Positions 23,101 to 36,748 of a stretch of 64,000 nucleotides of DNA are shown in pieces. The stretch comes from Channallabes apus (Eukaryota; Chordata; Actinopteri; Siluriformes; Clariidae): contig JAMASW010000037.1 in the NCBI GenBank assembly GCA_030522415.1, positions 62,001-126,000 of the forward strand. The letters are read 5' to 3'. Every line of letters starts with the position of its first letter. The stretch's first letter is position 1. The notes under the pieces were generated by a model that was given only the letters and a program-made list of their open reading frames with translations, searched no databases and was not told the origin of the DNA. The translations under genes and the position numbers were made by a program.

Positions 23101-26100
23101 AGCAAATGCTTTATCTCACCGTCTTGTGCATGAAAGTGAATGAGATGATCATTTTCAATACAGTAATGCATTCCTTGCATACATGTTGAAAAACAACTTT
23201 TTTGTTCTTCTTTTTCTCATTTTGTTCCAGAAAAATGAATACAGACTCATTTTGTTTGTTTTACATACGTACACATTAGTTGTGTGAGAAAACCGCTTTC
23301 CCGAGCTCGTAGAGAGCTAAGAACGCAGCAAACGCTTTATCTCACCGTCTTGTGCATGAAAGTGAATGAGATGAACATTTTCAATACATTAATGTATTCT
23401 TTGCATACATGTTGAAAAACCGCTTTCCTGAGCTCGTAGAGAGCTAAGAACGCAGCAAACGCTTTATCTCACCGTCTTGTGCATGAAAGTGAAAGAGATT
23501 ATCATTTTCAATACAGTAATGCATTCTTTGCATACATGTTGAAAAACAACTTTTTTGTTCTTCTTATTTTACTCATTTTGTTCCAGAAAAATGAATACAA
23601 ATTCATTTTGTTTGTTTTACATACCTATACATTAGTTGTGTGAGAAAACCGCTTTCCTGAGCTCGTAGAGAGCTAAGAACGCAGCAAACGCTTTATCTCA
23701 CCGTCTTGTGCATGAAAGTGAATGAGATGATCATTTTCAATACAGTAATGCATTCATTGCATAAATGTTGAAAAACAACTTTTTTGTTCTTCTTTTCCTC
23801 ATTTTGTTCCAGAAAAATGAATACAAACTCATTTTGTTTGTTTTACATACCTATACATTAGTTGTGTGAGAAAACCGCTTTCCTGAGCTCGTAGAGAGCT
23901 AAGAACGCAGCAAATGCTTTATCTCACCGTCTTGTGCATGAAAGTGAATGAGATGATCATTTTCAATACAGTAATGCATTCCTTGCATACATGTTGAAAA
24001 ACAACTTTTTTGTTCTTCTTTTTCTCATTTTGTTCCAGAAAAATGAATACAAACTCATTTTGTTTGTTTTACATACGTACACATTAGTTGTGTGAGAAAA
24101 CCGCTTTCCTGAGCTCGTAGAGAGCTAAGAACGCAGCAAACGCTTTATCTCACCGTCTTGTGCATGAAAGTGAATGAGATGAACATTTTCAATACATTAA
24201 TGTATTCTTTGCATACATGTTGAAAAACCGCTTTCCTGAGCTCGTAGAGAGCTAAGAACGCAGCAAACGCTTTATCTCACCGTCTTGTGCATGAAAGTGA
24301 AAGAGATTATCATTTTCAATACAGTAATGCATTCTTTGCATACATGTTGAAAAACAACTTTTTTGTTCTTCTTATTTTACTCATTTTGTTCCAGAAAAAT
24401 GAATACAAATTCATTTTGTTTGTTTTACATACCTATACATTAGTTGTGTGAGAAAACCGCTTTCCTGAGCTCGTAGAGAGCTAAGAACGCAGCAAACGCT
24501 TTATCTCACCGTCTTGTGCATGAAAGTGAATGAGATGATCATTTTCAATACATTAATGTATTCTTTGCATACATGTTGAAAAACAACTTTTTTGATCTTC
24601 TTTTTTTACTCATTTTGTTCCAGAAAAATGAATACAGACTCATTTTGTTTGTTTTACATACCTACACATTAGTTGTGTGAGAAAACCGCTTTCCTGAGCT
24701 CGTAGAGAGCTTAGAACGCAGCAAACGCTTTATCTCACCGTCTTGTGCAAGAAAGTGAAAGAGATGATCATTTTCAATACAGTAATGCATTCATTGCATA
24801 CATGTTGAAAAACAACTTTTTTGTTCTTCTTTTCCTCATTTTGTTCCAGAAAAATGAATACAAACTCATTTTGTTTGTTTTACATACCTATACATTAGTT
24901 GTGTGAGAAAACCGCTTTCCTGAGCTCGTAGAGAGCTAAGAACGCAGCAAATGCTTTATCTCACCGTCTTGTGCATGAAAGTGAATGAGATGATCATTTT
25001 CAATACAGTAATGCATTCCTTGCATACATGTTGAAAAACAACTTTTTTGTTCTTCTTTTTCTCATTTTGTTCCAGAAAAATGAATACAGACTCATTTTGT
25101 TTGTTTTACATACGTACACATTAGTTGTGTGAGAAAACCGCTTTCCCGAGCTCGTAGAGAGCTAAGAACGCAGCAAACGCTTTATCTCACCGTCTTGTGC
25201 ATGAAAGTGAATGAGATGATCATTTTCAATACATTAATGTATTCTTTGCATACATGTTGAAAAACCGCTTTCCTGAGCTCGTAGAGAGCTAAGAACGCAG
25301 CAAACGCTTTATCTCACCGTCTTGTGCATGAAAGTCAAAGAGATTATCATTTTCAATACAGTAATGCATTCTTTGCATACATGTTGAAAAACAACTTTTT
25401 TGTTCTTCTTATTTTACTCATTTTGTTCCAGAAAAATGAATACAAATTCATTTTGTTTGTTTTACATACCTATACATTAGTTGTGTGAGAAAACCGCTTT
25501 CCTGAGCTCGTAGAGAGCTAAGAACGCAGCAAACGCTTTATCTCACCGTCTTGTGCATGAAAGTGAATGAGATGAACATTTTCAATACATTAATGTATTC
25601 TTTGCATACATGTTGAAAAACCGCTTTCCTGAGCTCGTAGAGAGCTAAGAACGCAGCAAACGCTTTATCTCACCGTCTTGTGCATGAAAGTGAAAGAGAT
25701 TATCATTTTCAATACAGTAATGCATTCTTTGCATACATGTTGAAAAACAACTTTTTTGTTCTTCTTATTTTACTCATTTTGTTCCAGAAAAATGAATACA
25801 GACTCATTTTGTTTGTTTTACATACGTACACATTAGTTGTGTGAGAAAACCGCTTTCCCCAGCTCGTAGAGAGCTAAGAACGCAGCAAACGCTTTATCTC
25901 ACCGTCTTGTGCATGAAAGTGAATGAGATGATCATTTTCAATACATTAATGTATTCTTTGCATACATGTTGAAAAACCGCTTTCCTGAGCTCGTAGAGAG
26001 CTAAGAACGCAGCAAACGCTTTATCTCACCGTCTTGTGCATGAAAGTCAAAGAGATTATCATTTTCAATACAGTAATGCATTCTTTGCATACATGTTGAA

Positions 26101-29100
26101 AAACAACTTTTTTGTTCTTCTTATTTTACTCATTTTGTTCCAGAAAAATGAATACAAATTCATTTTGTTTGTTTTACATACCTATACATTAGTTGTGTGA
26201 GAAAACCGCTTTCCTGAGCTCGTAGAGAGCTAAGAACGCAGCAAACGCTTTATCTCACCGTCTTGTGCATGAAAGTGAATGAGATGATCATTTTCAATAC
26301 ATTAATGTATTCTTTGCATACATGTTGAAAAACAACTTTTTTGATCTTCTTTTTTTACTCATTTTGTTCCAGAAAAATGAATACAGACTCATTTTGTTTG
26401 TTTTACATACCTACACATTAGTTGTGTGAGAAAACCGCTTTCCTGAGCTCGTAGAGAGCTTAGAACGCAGCAAACGCTTTATCTCACCGTCTTGTGCAAG
26501 AAAGTGAAAGAGATGATCATTTTCAATACAGTAATGCATTCATTGCATACATGTTGAAAAACAACTTTTTTGTTCTTCTTTTCCTCATTTTGTTCCAGAA
26601 AAATGAATACAAACTCATTTTGTTTGTTTTACATACCTATACATTAGTTGTGTGAGAAAACCGCTTTCCTGAGCTCGTAGAGAGCTAAGAACGCAGCAAA
26701 TGCTTTATCTCACCGTCTTGTGCATGAAAGTGAATGAGATGATCATTTTCAATACAGTAATGCATTCCTTGCATACATGTTGAAAAACAACTTTTTTGTT
26801 CTTCTTTTTCTCATTTTGTTCCAGAAAAATGAATACAGACTCATTTTGTTTGTTTTACATACGTACACATTAGTTGTGTGAGAAAACCGCTTTCCCGAGC
26901 TCGTAGAGAGCTAAGAACGCAGCAAACGCTTTATCTCACCGTCTTGTGCATGAAAGTGAATGAGATGAACATTTTCAATACATTAATGTATTCTTTGCAT
27001 ACATGTTGAAAAACCGCTTTCCTGAGCTCGTAGAGAGCTAAGAACGCAGCAAACGCTTTATCTCACCGTCTTGTGCATGAAAGTGAAAGAGATTATCATT
27101 TTCAATACAGTAATGCATTCTTTGCATACATGTTGAAAAACAACTTTTTTGTTCTTCTTATTTTACTCATTTTGTTCCAGAAAAATGAATACAAATTCAT
27201 TTTGTTTGTTTTACATACCTATACATTAGTTGTGTGAGAAAACCGCTTTCCTGAGCTCGTAGAGAGCTAAGAACGCAGCAAACGCTTTATCTCACCGTCT
27301 TGTGCATGAAAGTGAATGAGATGATCATTTTCAATACAGTAATGCATTCATTGCATAAATGTTGAAAAACAACTTTTTTGTTCTTCTTTTCCTCATTTTG
27401 TTCCAGAAAAATGAATACAAACTCATTTTGTTTGTTTTACATACCTATACATTAGTTGTGTGAGAAAACCGCTTTCCTGAGCTCGTAGAGAGCTAAGAAC
27501 GCAGCAAATGCTTTATCTCACCGTCTTGTGCATGAAAGTGAATGAGATGATCATTTTCAATACAGTAATGCATTCCTTGCATACATGTTGAAAAACAACT
27601 TTTTTGTTCTTCTTTTTCTCATTTTGTTCCAGAAAAATGAATACAAACTCATTTTGTTTGTTTTACATACGTACACATTAGTTGTGTGAGAAAACCGCTT
27701 TCCTGAGCTCGTAGAGAGCTAAGAACGCAGCAAACGCTTTATCTCACCGTCTTGTGCATGAAAGTGAATGAGATGAACATTTTCAATACATTAATGTATT
27801 CTTTGCATACATGTTGAAAAACCGCTTTCCTGAGCTCGTAGAGAGCTAAGAACGCAGCAAACGCTTTATCTCACCGTCTTGTGCATGAAAGTGAAAGAGA
27901 TTATCATTTTCAATACAGTAATGCATTCTTTGCATACATGTTGAAAAACAACTTTTTTGTTCTTCTTATTTTACTCATTTTGTTCCAGAAAAATGAATAC
28001 AAATTCATTTTGTTTGTTTTACATACCTATACATTAGTTGTGTGAGAAAACCGCTTTCCTGAGCTCGTAGAGAGCTAAGAACGCAGCAAACGCTTTATCT
28101 CACCGTCTTGTGCATGAAAGTGAATGAGATGATCATTTTCAATACATTAATGTATTCTTTGCATACATGTTGAAAAACAACTTTTTTGATCTTCTTTTTT
28201 TACTCATTTTGTTCCAGAAAAATGAATACAGACTCATTTTGTTTGTTTTACATACCTACACATTAGTTGTGTGAGAAAACCGCTTTCCTGAGCTCGTAGA
28301 GAGCTTAGAACGCAGCAAACGCTTTATCTCACCGTCTTGTGCAAGAAAGTGAAAGAGATGATCATTTTCAATACAGTAATGCATTCATTGCATACATGTT
28401 GAAAAACAACTTTTTTGTTCTTCTTTTCCTCATTTTGTTCCAGAAAAATGAATACAAACTCATTTTGTTTGTTTTACATACCTATACATTAGTTGTGTGA
28501 GAAAACCGCTTTCCTGAGCTCGTAGAGAGCTAAGAACGCAGCAAATGCTTTATCTCACCGTCTTGTGCATGAAAGTGAATGAGATGATCATTTTCAATAC
28601 AGTAATGCATTCCTTGCATACATGTTGAAAAACAACTTTTTTGTTCTTCTTTTTCTCATTTTGTTCCAGAAAAATGAATACAGACTCATTTTGTTTGTTT
28701 TACATACGTACACATTAGTTGTGTGAGAAAACCGCTTTCCCGAGCTCGTAGAGAGCTAAGAACGCAGCAAACGCTTTATCTCACCGTCTTGTGCATGAAA
28801 GTGAATGAGATGATCATTTTCAATACATTAATGTATTCTTTGCATACATGTTGAAAAACCGCTTTCCTGAGCTCGTAGAGAGCTAAGAACGCAGCAAACG
28901 CTTTATCTCACCGTCTTGTGCATGAAAGTCAAAGAGATTATCATTTTCAATACAGTAATGCATTCTTTGCATACATGTTGAAAAACAACTTTTTTGTTCT
29001 TCTTATTTTACTCATTTTGTTCCAGAAAAATGAATACAAATTCATTTTGTTTGTTTTACATACCTATACATTAGTTGTGTGAGAAAACCGCTTTCCTGAG

Positions 29101-32100
29101 CTCGTAGAGAGCTAAGAACGCAGCAAACGCTTTATCTCACCGTCTTGTGCATGAAAGTGAATGAGATGAACATTTTCAATACATTAATGTATTCTTTGCA
29201 TACATGTTGAAAAACCGCTTTCCTGAGCTCGTAGAGAGCTAAGAACGCAGCAAACGCTTTATCTCACCGTCTTGTGCATGAAAGTGAAAGAGATTATCAT
29301 TTTCAATACAGTAATGCATTCTTTGCATACATGTTGAAAAACAACTTTTTTGTTCTTCTTATTTTACTCATTTTGTTCCAGAAAAATGAATACAGACTCA
29401 TTTTGTTTGTTTTACATACGTACACATTAGTTGTGTGAGAAAACCGCTTTCCCCAGCTCGTAGAGAGCTAAGAACGCAGCAAACGCTTTATCTCACCGTC
29501 TTGTGCATGAAAGTGAATGAGATGATCATTTTCAATACATTAATGTATTCTTTGCATACATGTTGAAAAACCGCTTTCCTGAGCTCGTAGAGAGCTAAGA
29601 ACGCAGCAAACGCTTTATCTCACCGTCTTGTGCATGAAAGTCAAAGAGATTATCATTTTCAATACAGTAATGCATTCTTTGCATACATGTTGAAAAACAA
29701 CTTTTTTGTTCTTCTTATTTTACTCATTTTGTTCCAGAAAAATGAATACAAATTCATTTTGTTTGTTTTACATACCTATACATTAGTTGTGTGAGAAAAC
29801 CGCTTTCCTGAGCTCGTAGAGAGCTAAGAACGCAGCAAACGCTTTATCTCACCGTCTTGTGCATGAAAGTGAATGAGATGATCATTTTCAATACATTAAT
29901 GTATTCTTTGCATACATGTTGAAAAACAACTTTTTTGATCTTCTTTTTTTACTCATTTTGTTCCAGAAAAATGAATACAGACTCATTTTGTTTGTTTTAC
30001 ATACCTACACATTAGTTGTGTGAGAAAACCGCTTTCCTGAGCTCGTAGAGAGCTTAGAACGCAGCAAACGCTTTATCTCACCGTCTTGTGCAAGAAAGTG
30101 AAAGAGATGATCATTTTCAATACAGTAATGCATTCATTGCATACATGTTGAAAAACAACTTTTTTGTTCTTCTTTTCCTCATTTTGTTCCAGAAAAATGA
30201 ATACAAACTCATTTTGTTTGTTTTACATACCTATACATTAGTTGTGTGAGAAAACCGCTTTCCTGAGCTCGTAGAGAGCTAAGAACGCAGCAAATGCTTT
30301 ATCTCACCGTCTTGTGCATGAAAGTGAATGAGATGATCATTTTCAATACAGTAATGCATTCCTTGCATACATGTTGAAAAACAACTTTTTTGTTCTTCTT
30401 TTTCTCATTTTGTTCCAGAAAAATGAATACAGACTCATTTTGTTTGTTTTACATACGTACACATTAGTTGTGTGAGAAAACCGCTTTCCCGAGCTCGTAG
30501 AGAGCTAAGAACGCAGCAAACGCTTTATCTCACCGTCTTGTGCATGAAAGTGAATGAGATGAACATTTTCAATACATTAATGTATTCTTTGCATACATGT
30601 TGAAAAACCGCTTTCCTGAGCTCGTAGAGAGCTAAGAACGCAGCAAACGCTTTATCTCACCGTCTTGTGCATGAAAGTGAAAGAGATTATCATTTTCAAT
30701 ACAGTAATGCATTCTTTGCATACATGTTGAAAAACAACTTTTTTGTTCTTCTTATTTTACTCATTTTGTTCCAGAAAAATGAATACAAATTCATTTTGTT
30801 TGTTTTACATACCTATACATTAGTTGTGTGAGAAAACCGCTTTCCTGAGCTCGTAGAGAGCTAAGAACGCAGCAAACGCTTTATCTCACCGTCTTGTGCA
30901 TGAAAGTGAATGAGATGATCATTTTCAATACAGTAATGCATTCATTGCATAAATGTTGAAAAACAACTTTTTTGTTCTTCTTTTCCTCATTTTGTTCCAG
31001 AAAAATGAATACAAACTCATTTTGTTTGTTTTACATACCTATACATTAGTTGTGTGAGAAAACCGCTTTCCTGAGCTCGTAGAGAGCTAAGAACGCAGCA
31101 AATGCTTTATCTCACCGTCTTGTGCATGAAAGTGAATGAGATGATCATTTTCAATACAGTAATGCATTCCTTGCATACATGTTGAAAAACAACTTTTTTG
31201 TTCTTCTTTTTCTCATTTTGTTCCAGAAAAATGAATACAAACTCATTTTGTTTGTTTTACATACGTACACATTAGTTGTGTGAGAAAACCGCTTTCCTGA
31301 GCTCGTAGAGAGCTAAGAACGCAGCAAACGCTTTATCTCACCGTCTTGTGCATGAAAGTGAATGAGATGAACATTTTCAATACATTAATGTATTCTTTGC
31401 ATACATGTTGAAAAACCGCTTTCCTGAGCTCGTAGAGAGCTAAGAACGCAGCAAACGCTTTATCTCACCGTCTTGTGCATGAAAGTGAAAGAGATTATCA
31501 TTTTCAATACAGTAATGCATTCTTTGCATACATGTTGAAAAACAACTTTTTTGTTCTTCTTATTTTACTCATTTTGTTCCAGAAAAATGAATACAAATTC
31601 ATTTTGTTTGTTTTACATACCTATACATTAGTTGTGTGAGAAAACCGCTTTCCTGAGCTCGTAGAGAGCTAAGAACGCAGCAAACGCTTTATCTCACCGT
31701 CTTGTGCATGAAAGTGAATGAGATGATCATTTTCAATACATTAATGTATTCTTTGCATACATGTTGAAAAACAACTTTTTTGATCTTCTTTTTTTACTCA
31801 TTTTGTTCCAGAAAAATGAATACAGACTCATTTTGTTTGTTTTACATACCTACACATTAGTTGTGTGAGAAAACCGCTTTCCTGAGCTCGTAGAGAGCTT
31901 AGAACGCAGCAAACGCTTTATCTCACCGTCTTGTGCAAGAAAGTGAAAGAGATGATCATTTTCAATACAGTAATGCATTCATTGCATACATGTTGAAAAA
32001 CAACTTTTTTGTTCTTCTTTTCCTCATTTTGTTCCAGAAAAATGAATACAAACTCATTTTGTTTGTTTTACATACCTATACATTAGTTGTGTGAGAAAAC

Positions 32101-34157
32101 CGCTTTCCTGAGCTCGTAGAGAGCTAAGAACGCAGCAAATGCTTTATCTCACCGTCTTGTGCATGAAAGTGAATGAGATGATCATTTTCAATACAGTAAT
32201 GCATTCCTTGCATACATGTTGAAAAACAACTTTTTTGTTCTTCTTTTTCTCATTTTGTTCCAGAAAAATGAATACAGACTCATTTTGTTTGTTTTACATA
32301 CGTACACATTAGTTGTGTGAGAAAACCGCTTTCCCGAGCTCGTAGAGAGCTAAGAACGCAGCAAACGCTTTATCTCACCGTCTTGTGCATGAAAGTGAAT
32401 GAGATGATCATTTTCAATACATTAATGTATTCTTTGCATACATGTTGAAAAACCGCTTTCCTGAGCTCGTAGAGAGCTAAGAACGCAGCAAACGCTTTAT
32501 CTCACCGTCTTGTGCATGAAAGTCAAAGAGATTATCATTTTCAATACAGTAATGCATTCTTTGCATACATGTTGAAAAACAACTTTTTTGTTCTTCTTAT
32601 TTTACTCATTTTGTTCCAGAAAAATGAATACAAATTCATTTTGTTTGTTTTACATACCTATACATTAGTTGTGTGAGAAAACCGCTTTCCTGAGCTCGTA
32701 GAGAGCTAAGAACGCAGCAAACGCTTTATCTCACCGTCTTGTGCATGAAAGTGAATGAGATGAACATTTTCAATACATTAATGTATTCTTTGCATACATG
32801 TTGAAAAACCGCTTTCCTGAGCTCGTAGAGAGCTAAGAACGCAGCAAACGCTTTATCTCACCGTCTTGTGCATGAAAGTGAAAGAGATTATCATTTTCAA
32901 TACAGTAATGCATTCTTTGCATACATGTTGAAAAACAACTTTTTTGTTCTTCTTATTTTACTCATTTTGTTCCAGAAAAATGAATACAGACTCATTTTGT
33001 TTGTTTTACATACGTACACATTAGTTGTGTGAGAAAACCGCTTTCCCCAGCTCGTAGAGAGCTAAGAACGCAGCAAACGCTTTATCTCACCGTCTTGTGC
33101 ATGAAAGTGAATGAGATGATCATTTTCAATACATTAATGTATTCTTTGCATACATGTTGAAAAACCGCTTTCCTGAGCTCGTAGAGAGCTAAGAACGCAG
33201 CAAACGCTTTATCTCACCGTCTTGTGCATGAAAGTCAAAGAGATTATCATTTTCAATACAGTAATGCATTCTTTGCATACATGTTGAAAAACAACTTTTT
33301 TGTTCTTCTTATTTTACTCATTTTGTTCCAGAAAAATGAATACAAATTCATTTTGTTTGTTTTACATACCTATACATTAGTTGTGTGAGAAAACCGCTTT
33401 CCTGAGCTCGTAGAGAGCTAAGAACGCAGCAAACGCTTTATCTCACCGTCTTGTGCATGAAAGTGAATGAGATGATCATTTTCAATACATTAATGTATTC
33501 TTTGCATACATGTTGAAAAACAACTTTTTTGATCTTCTTTTTTTACTCATTTTGTTCCAGAAAAATGAATACAGACTCATTTTGTTTGTTTTACATACCT
33601 ACACATTAGTTGTGTGAGAAAACCGCTTTCCTGAGCTCGTAGAGAGCTTAGAACGCAGCAAACGCTTTATCTCACCGTCTTGTGCAAGAAAGTGAAAGAG
33701 ATGATCATTTTCAATACAGTAATGCATTCATTGCATACATGTTGAAAAACAACTTTTTTGTTCTTCTTTTCCTCATTTTGTTCCAGAAAAATGAATACAA
33801 ACTCATTTTGTTTGTTTTACATACCTATACATTAGTTGTGTGAGAAAACCGCTTTCCTGAGCTCGTAGAGAGCTAAGAACGCAGCAAATGCTTTATCTCA
33901 CCGTCTTGTGCATGAAAGTGAATGAGATGATCATTTTCAATACAGTAATGCATTCCTTGCATACATGTTGAAAAACAACTTTTTTGTTCTTCTTTTTCTC
34001 ATTTTGTTCCAGAAAAATGAATACAGACTCATTTTGTTTGTTTTACATACGTACACATTAGTTGTGTGAGAAAACCGCTTTCCCGAGCTCGTAGAGAGCT
34101 AAGAACGCAGCAAACGCTTTATCTCACCGTCTTGTGCATGAAAGTGAATGAGATGAT
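20166..34157 (+). repeat. 3594-bp higher-order repeat of 18 units, 3.9 copies
   Basis: Copies start at 20166, 23760, 27354 and 30948. The order is c-d'-S-a-b-c-d-S*-a-S-a/d-S*-a-b-c-d-S-a: 13 long and 5 short units, and their lengths add to 3594. A private marker, CCCCAGCTCG in the a/d unit, recurs at 22261, 25855, 29449 and 33043, exactly one period apart. The closing a unit ends GCATTCATTG and the next copy starts CATAAATG. The copies looked identical by eye except a C-to-T at 22764 (TTATTCA against TTACTCA at 26358). The fourth copy stops matching in its last d unit near 34157, where GATGATCCT replaces GATGAAC. This is the most regular part of the window and suggests recent amplification. 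Confidence 0.92.
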
Positions 34158-36748
34158 CCTTTTCAATACATTAATGTATTCTTTGCATACATGTTGAAAA
34201 ACCGCTTTCCTGAGCTCGTAGAGAGCTAAGAACGCAGCAAACGCTTTATCTCACCGTCTTGTGCATGAAAGTGAAAGAGATTATCATTTTCAATACAGTA
34301 ATGCATTCTTTGCATACATGTTGAAAAACAACTTTTTTGTTCTTCTTATTTTACTCATTTTGTTCCAGAAAAATGAATACAAATTCATTTTGTTTGTTTT
34401 ACATACCTATACATTAGTTGTGTGAGAAAACCGCTTTCCTGAGCTCGTAGAGAGCTAAGAACGCAGCAAACGCTTTATCTCACCGTCTTGTGCCTGAAAG
34501 TGAAAGAGATGATCATTTTCAATACAGTAATGCATTCTTTGCATACATGTTGAAAAACAACTTTTTTGTTCTTCTTATTTTACTCATTTTGTTCCAGAAA
34601 AATGAATACAAATTCATTTTGTTTGTTTTACATACCTATACATTAGTTGTGTGAGAAAACCGCTTTCCTGAGCTCGTAGAGAGCTAAGAACGCAGCAAAC
34701 GCTTTATCTCACCGTCTTGTGCATGAAAGTGAATGAGATGAACATTTTCAATACATTAATGTATTCTTTGCATACATGTTGAAAAACCGCTTTCCTGAGC
34801 TCGTAGAGAGCTAAGAACGCAGCAAACGCTTTATCTCACCGTCTTGTGCATGAAAGTGAAAGAGATTATCATTTTCAATACAGTAATGCATTCTTTGCAT
34901 ACATGTTGAAAAACAACTTTTTTGTTCTTCTTATTTTACTCATTTTGTTCCAGAAAAATGAATACAGACTCATTTTGTTTGTTTTACATACGTACACATT
35001 AGTTGTGTGAGAAAACCGCTTTCCCGAGCTCGTAGAGAGCTAAGAACGCAGCAAACGCTTTATCTCACCGTCTTGTGCATGAAAGTGAATGAGATGATCA
35101 TTTTCAATACATTAATGTATTCTTTGCATACATGTTGAAAAACCGCTTTCCTGAGCTCGTAGAGAGCTAAGAACGCAGCAAACGCTTTATCTCACCGTCT
35201 TGTGCATGAAAGTCAAAGAGATTATCATTTTCAATACAGTAATGCATTCTTTGCATACATGTTGAAAAACAACTTTTTTGTTCTTCTTATTTTACTCATT
35301 TTGTTCCAGAAAAATGAATACAAATTCATTTTGTTTGTTTTACATACCTATACATTAGTTGTGTGAGAAAACCGCTTTCCTGAGCTCGTAGAGAGCTAAG
35401 AACGCAGCAAACGCTTTATCTCACCGTCTTGTGCATGAAAGTGAATGAGATGATCATTTTCAATACATTAATGTATTCTTTGCATACATGTTGAAAAACA
35501 ACTTTTTTGATCTTCTTTTTTTACTCATTTTGTTCCAGAAAAATGAATACAGACTCATTTTGTTTGTTTTACATACCTACACATTAGTTGTGTGAGAAAA
35601 CCGCTTTCCTGAGCTCGTAGAGAGCTTAGAACGCAGCAAACGCTTTATCTCACCGTCTTGTGCATGAAAGTGAATGAGATGAACATTTTCAATACATTAA
35701 TGTATTCTTTGCATACATGTTGAAAAACCGCTTTCCTGAGCTCGTAGAGAGCTAAGAACGCAGCAAACGCTTTATCTCACCGTCTTGTGCATGAAAGTGA
35801 AAGAGATTATCATTTTCAATACAGTAATGCATTCTTTGCATACATGTTGAAAAACAACTTTTTTGTTCTTCTTATTTTACTCATTTTGTTCCAGAAAAAT
35901 GAATACAAATTCATTTTGTTTGTTTTACATACCTATACATTAGTTGTGTGAGAAAACCGCTTTCCTGAGCTCGTAGAGAGCTAAGAACGCAGCAAACGCT
36001 TTATCTCACCGTCTTGTGCCTGAAAGTGAAAGAGATGATCATTTTCAATACAGTAATGCATTCTTTGCATACATGTTGAAAAACAACTTTTTTGTTCTTC
36101 TTATTTTACTCATTTTGTTCCAGAAAAATGAATACAAATTCATTTTGTTTGTTTTACATACCTATACATTAGTTGTGTGAGAAAACCGCTTTCCTGAGCT
36201 CGTAGAGAGCTAAGAACGCAGCAAACGCTTTATCTCACCGTCTTGTGCCTGAAAGTGAAAGAGATGATCATTTTCAATACAGTAATGCATTCTTTGCATA
36301 CATGTTGAAAAATAACTTTTTTGTTCTTCTTTTTCTCATTTTGTTCCAGAAAAATGAATACAGACTCATTTTGTTTGTTTTACATACGTACACATTAGTT
36401 GTGTGAGAAAACCGCTTTCCCGAGCTCGTAGAGAGCTAAGAACGCAGCAAACGCTTTATCTCACCGTCTTGTGCATGAAAGTGAATGAGATGATCATTTT
36501 CAATACATTAATGTATTCTTTGCATACATGTTGAAAAACAACTTTTTTGTTCTTCTTTTCCCCATTTTGTTCCAGAAAAATGAATACAAACTCATTTTGT
36601 TTGTTTTACATACGTACACATTAGTTGTGTGAGAAAACCGCTTTCCTGAGCTCGTAGAGAGCTAAGAACGCAGCAAACGCTTTATCTCACCGTCTTGTGC
36701 ATGAAAGTGAATGAGATGAACATTTTCAATACATTAATGTATTCTTTG
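34158..36748 (+). repeat. Transition between the two higher-order repeat families
   Basis: Unit starts: S 34186, a'' 34313, a(GATGAAC) 34542, S 34771, a/d 34898, S* 35127, a 35254, b' 35483, S 35712, a'' 35839, a'' 36068, g 36297, e 36523. The part 34542 to about 35600 repeats 32564 to about 33622 of the fourth 3594-bp copy (offset 1978), except that CCCGAG stands where that copy has CCCCAG. After b' the unit types switch to those of the next family (a'', g, e). The b' unit joins b 5' sequence (GAGCTTAG) to an e-like 3' end (GATGAAC). Confidence 0.82.
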
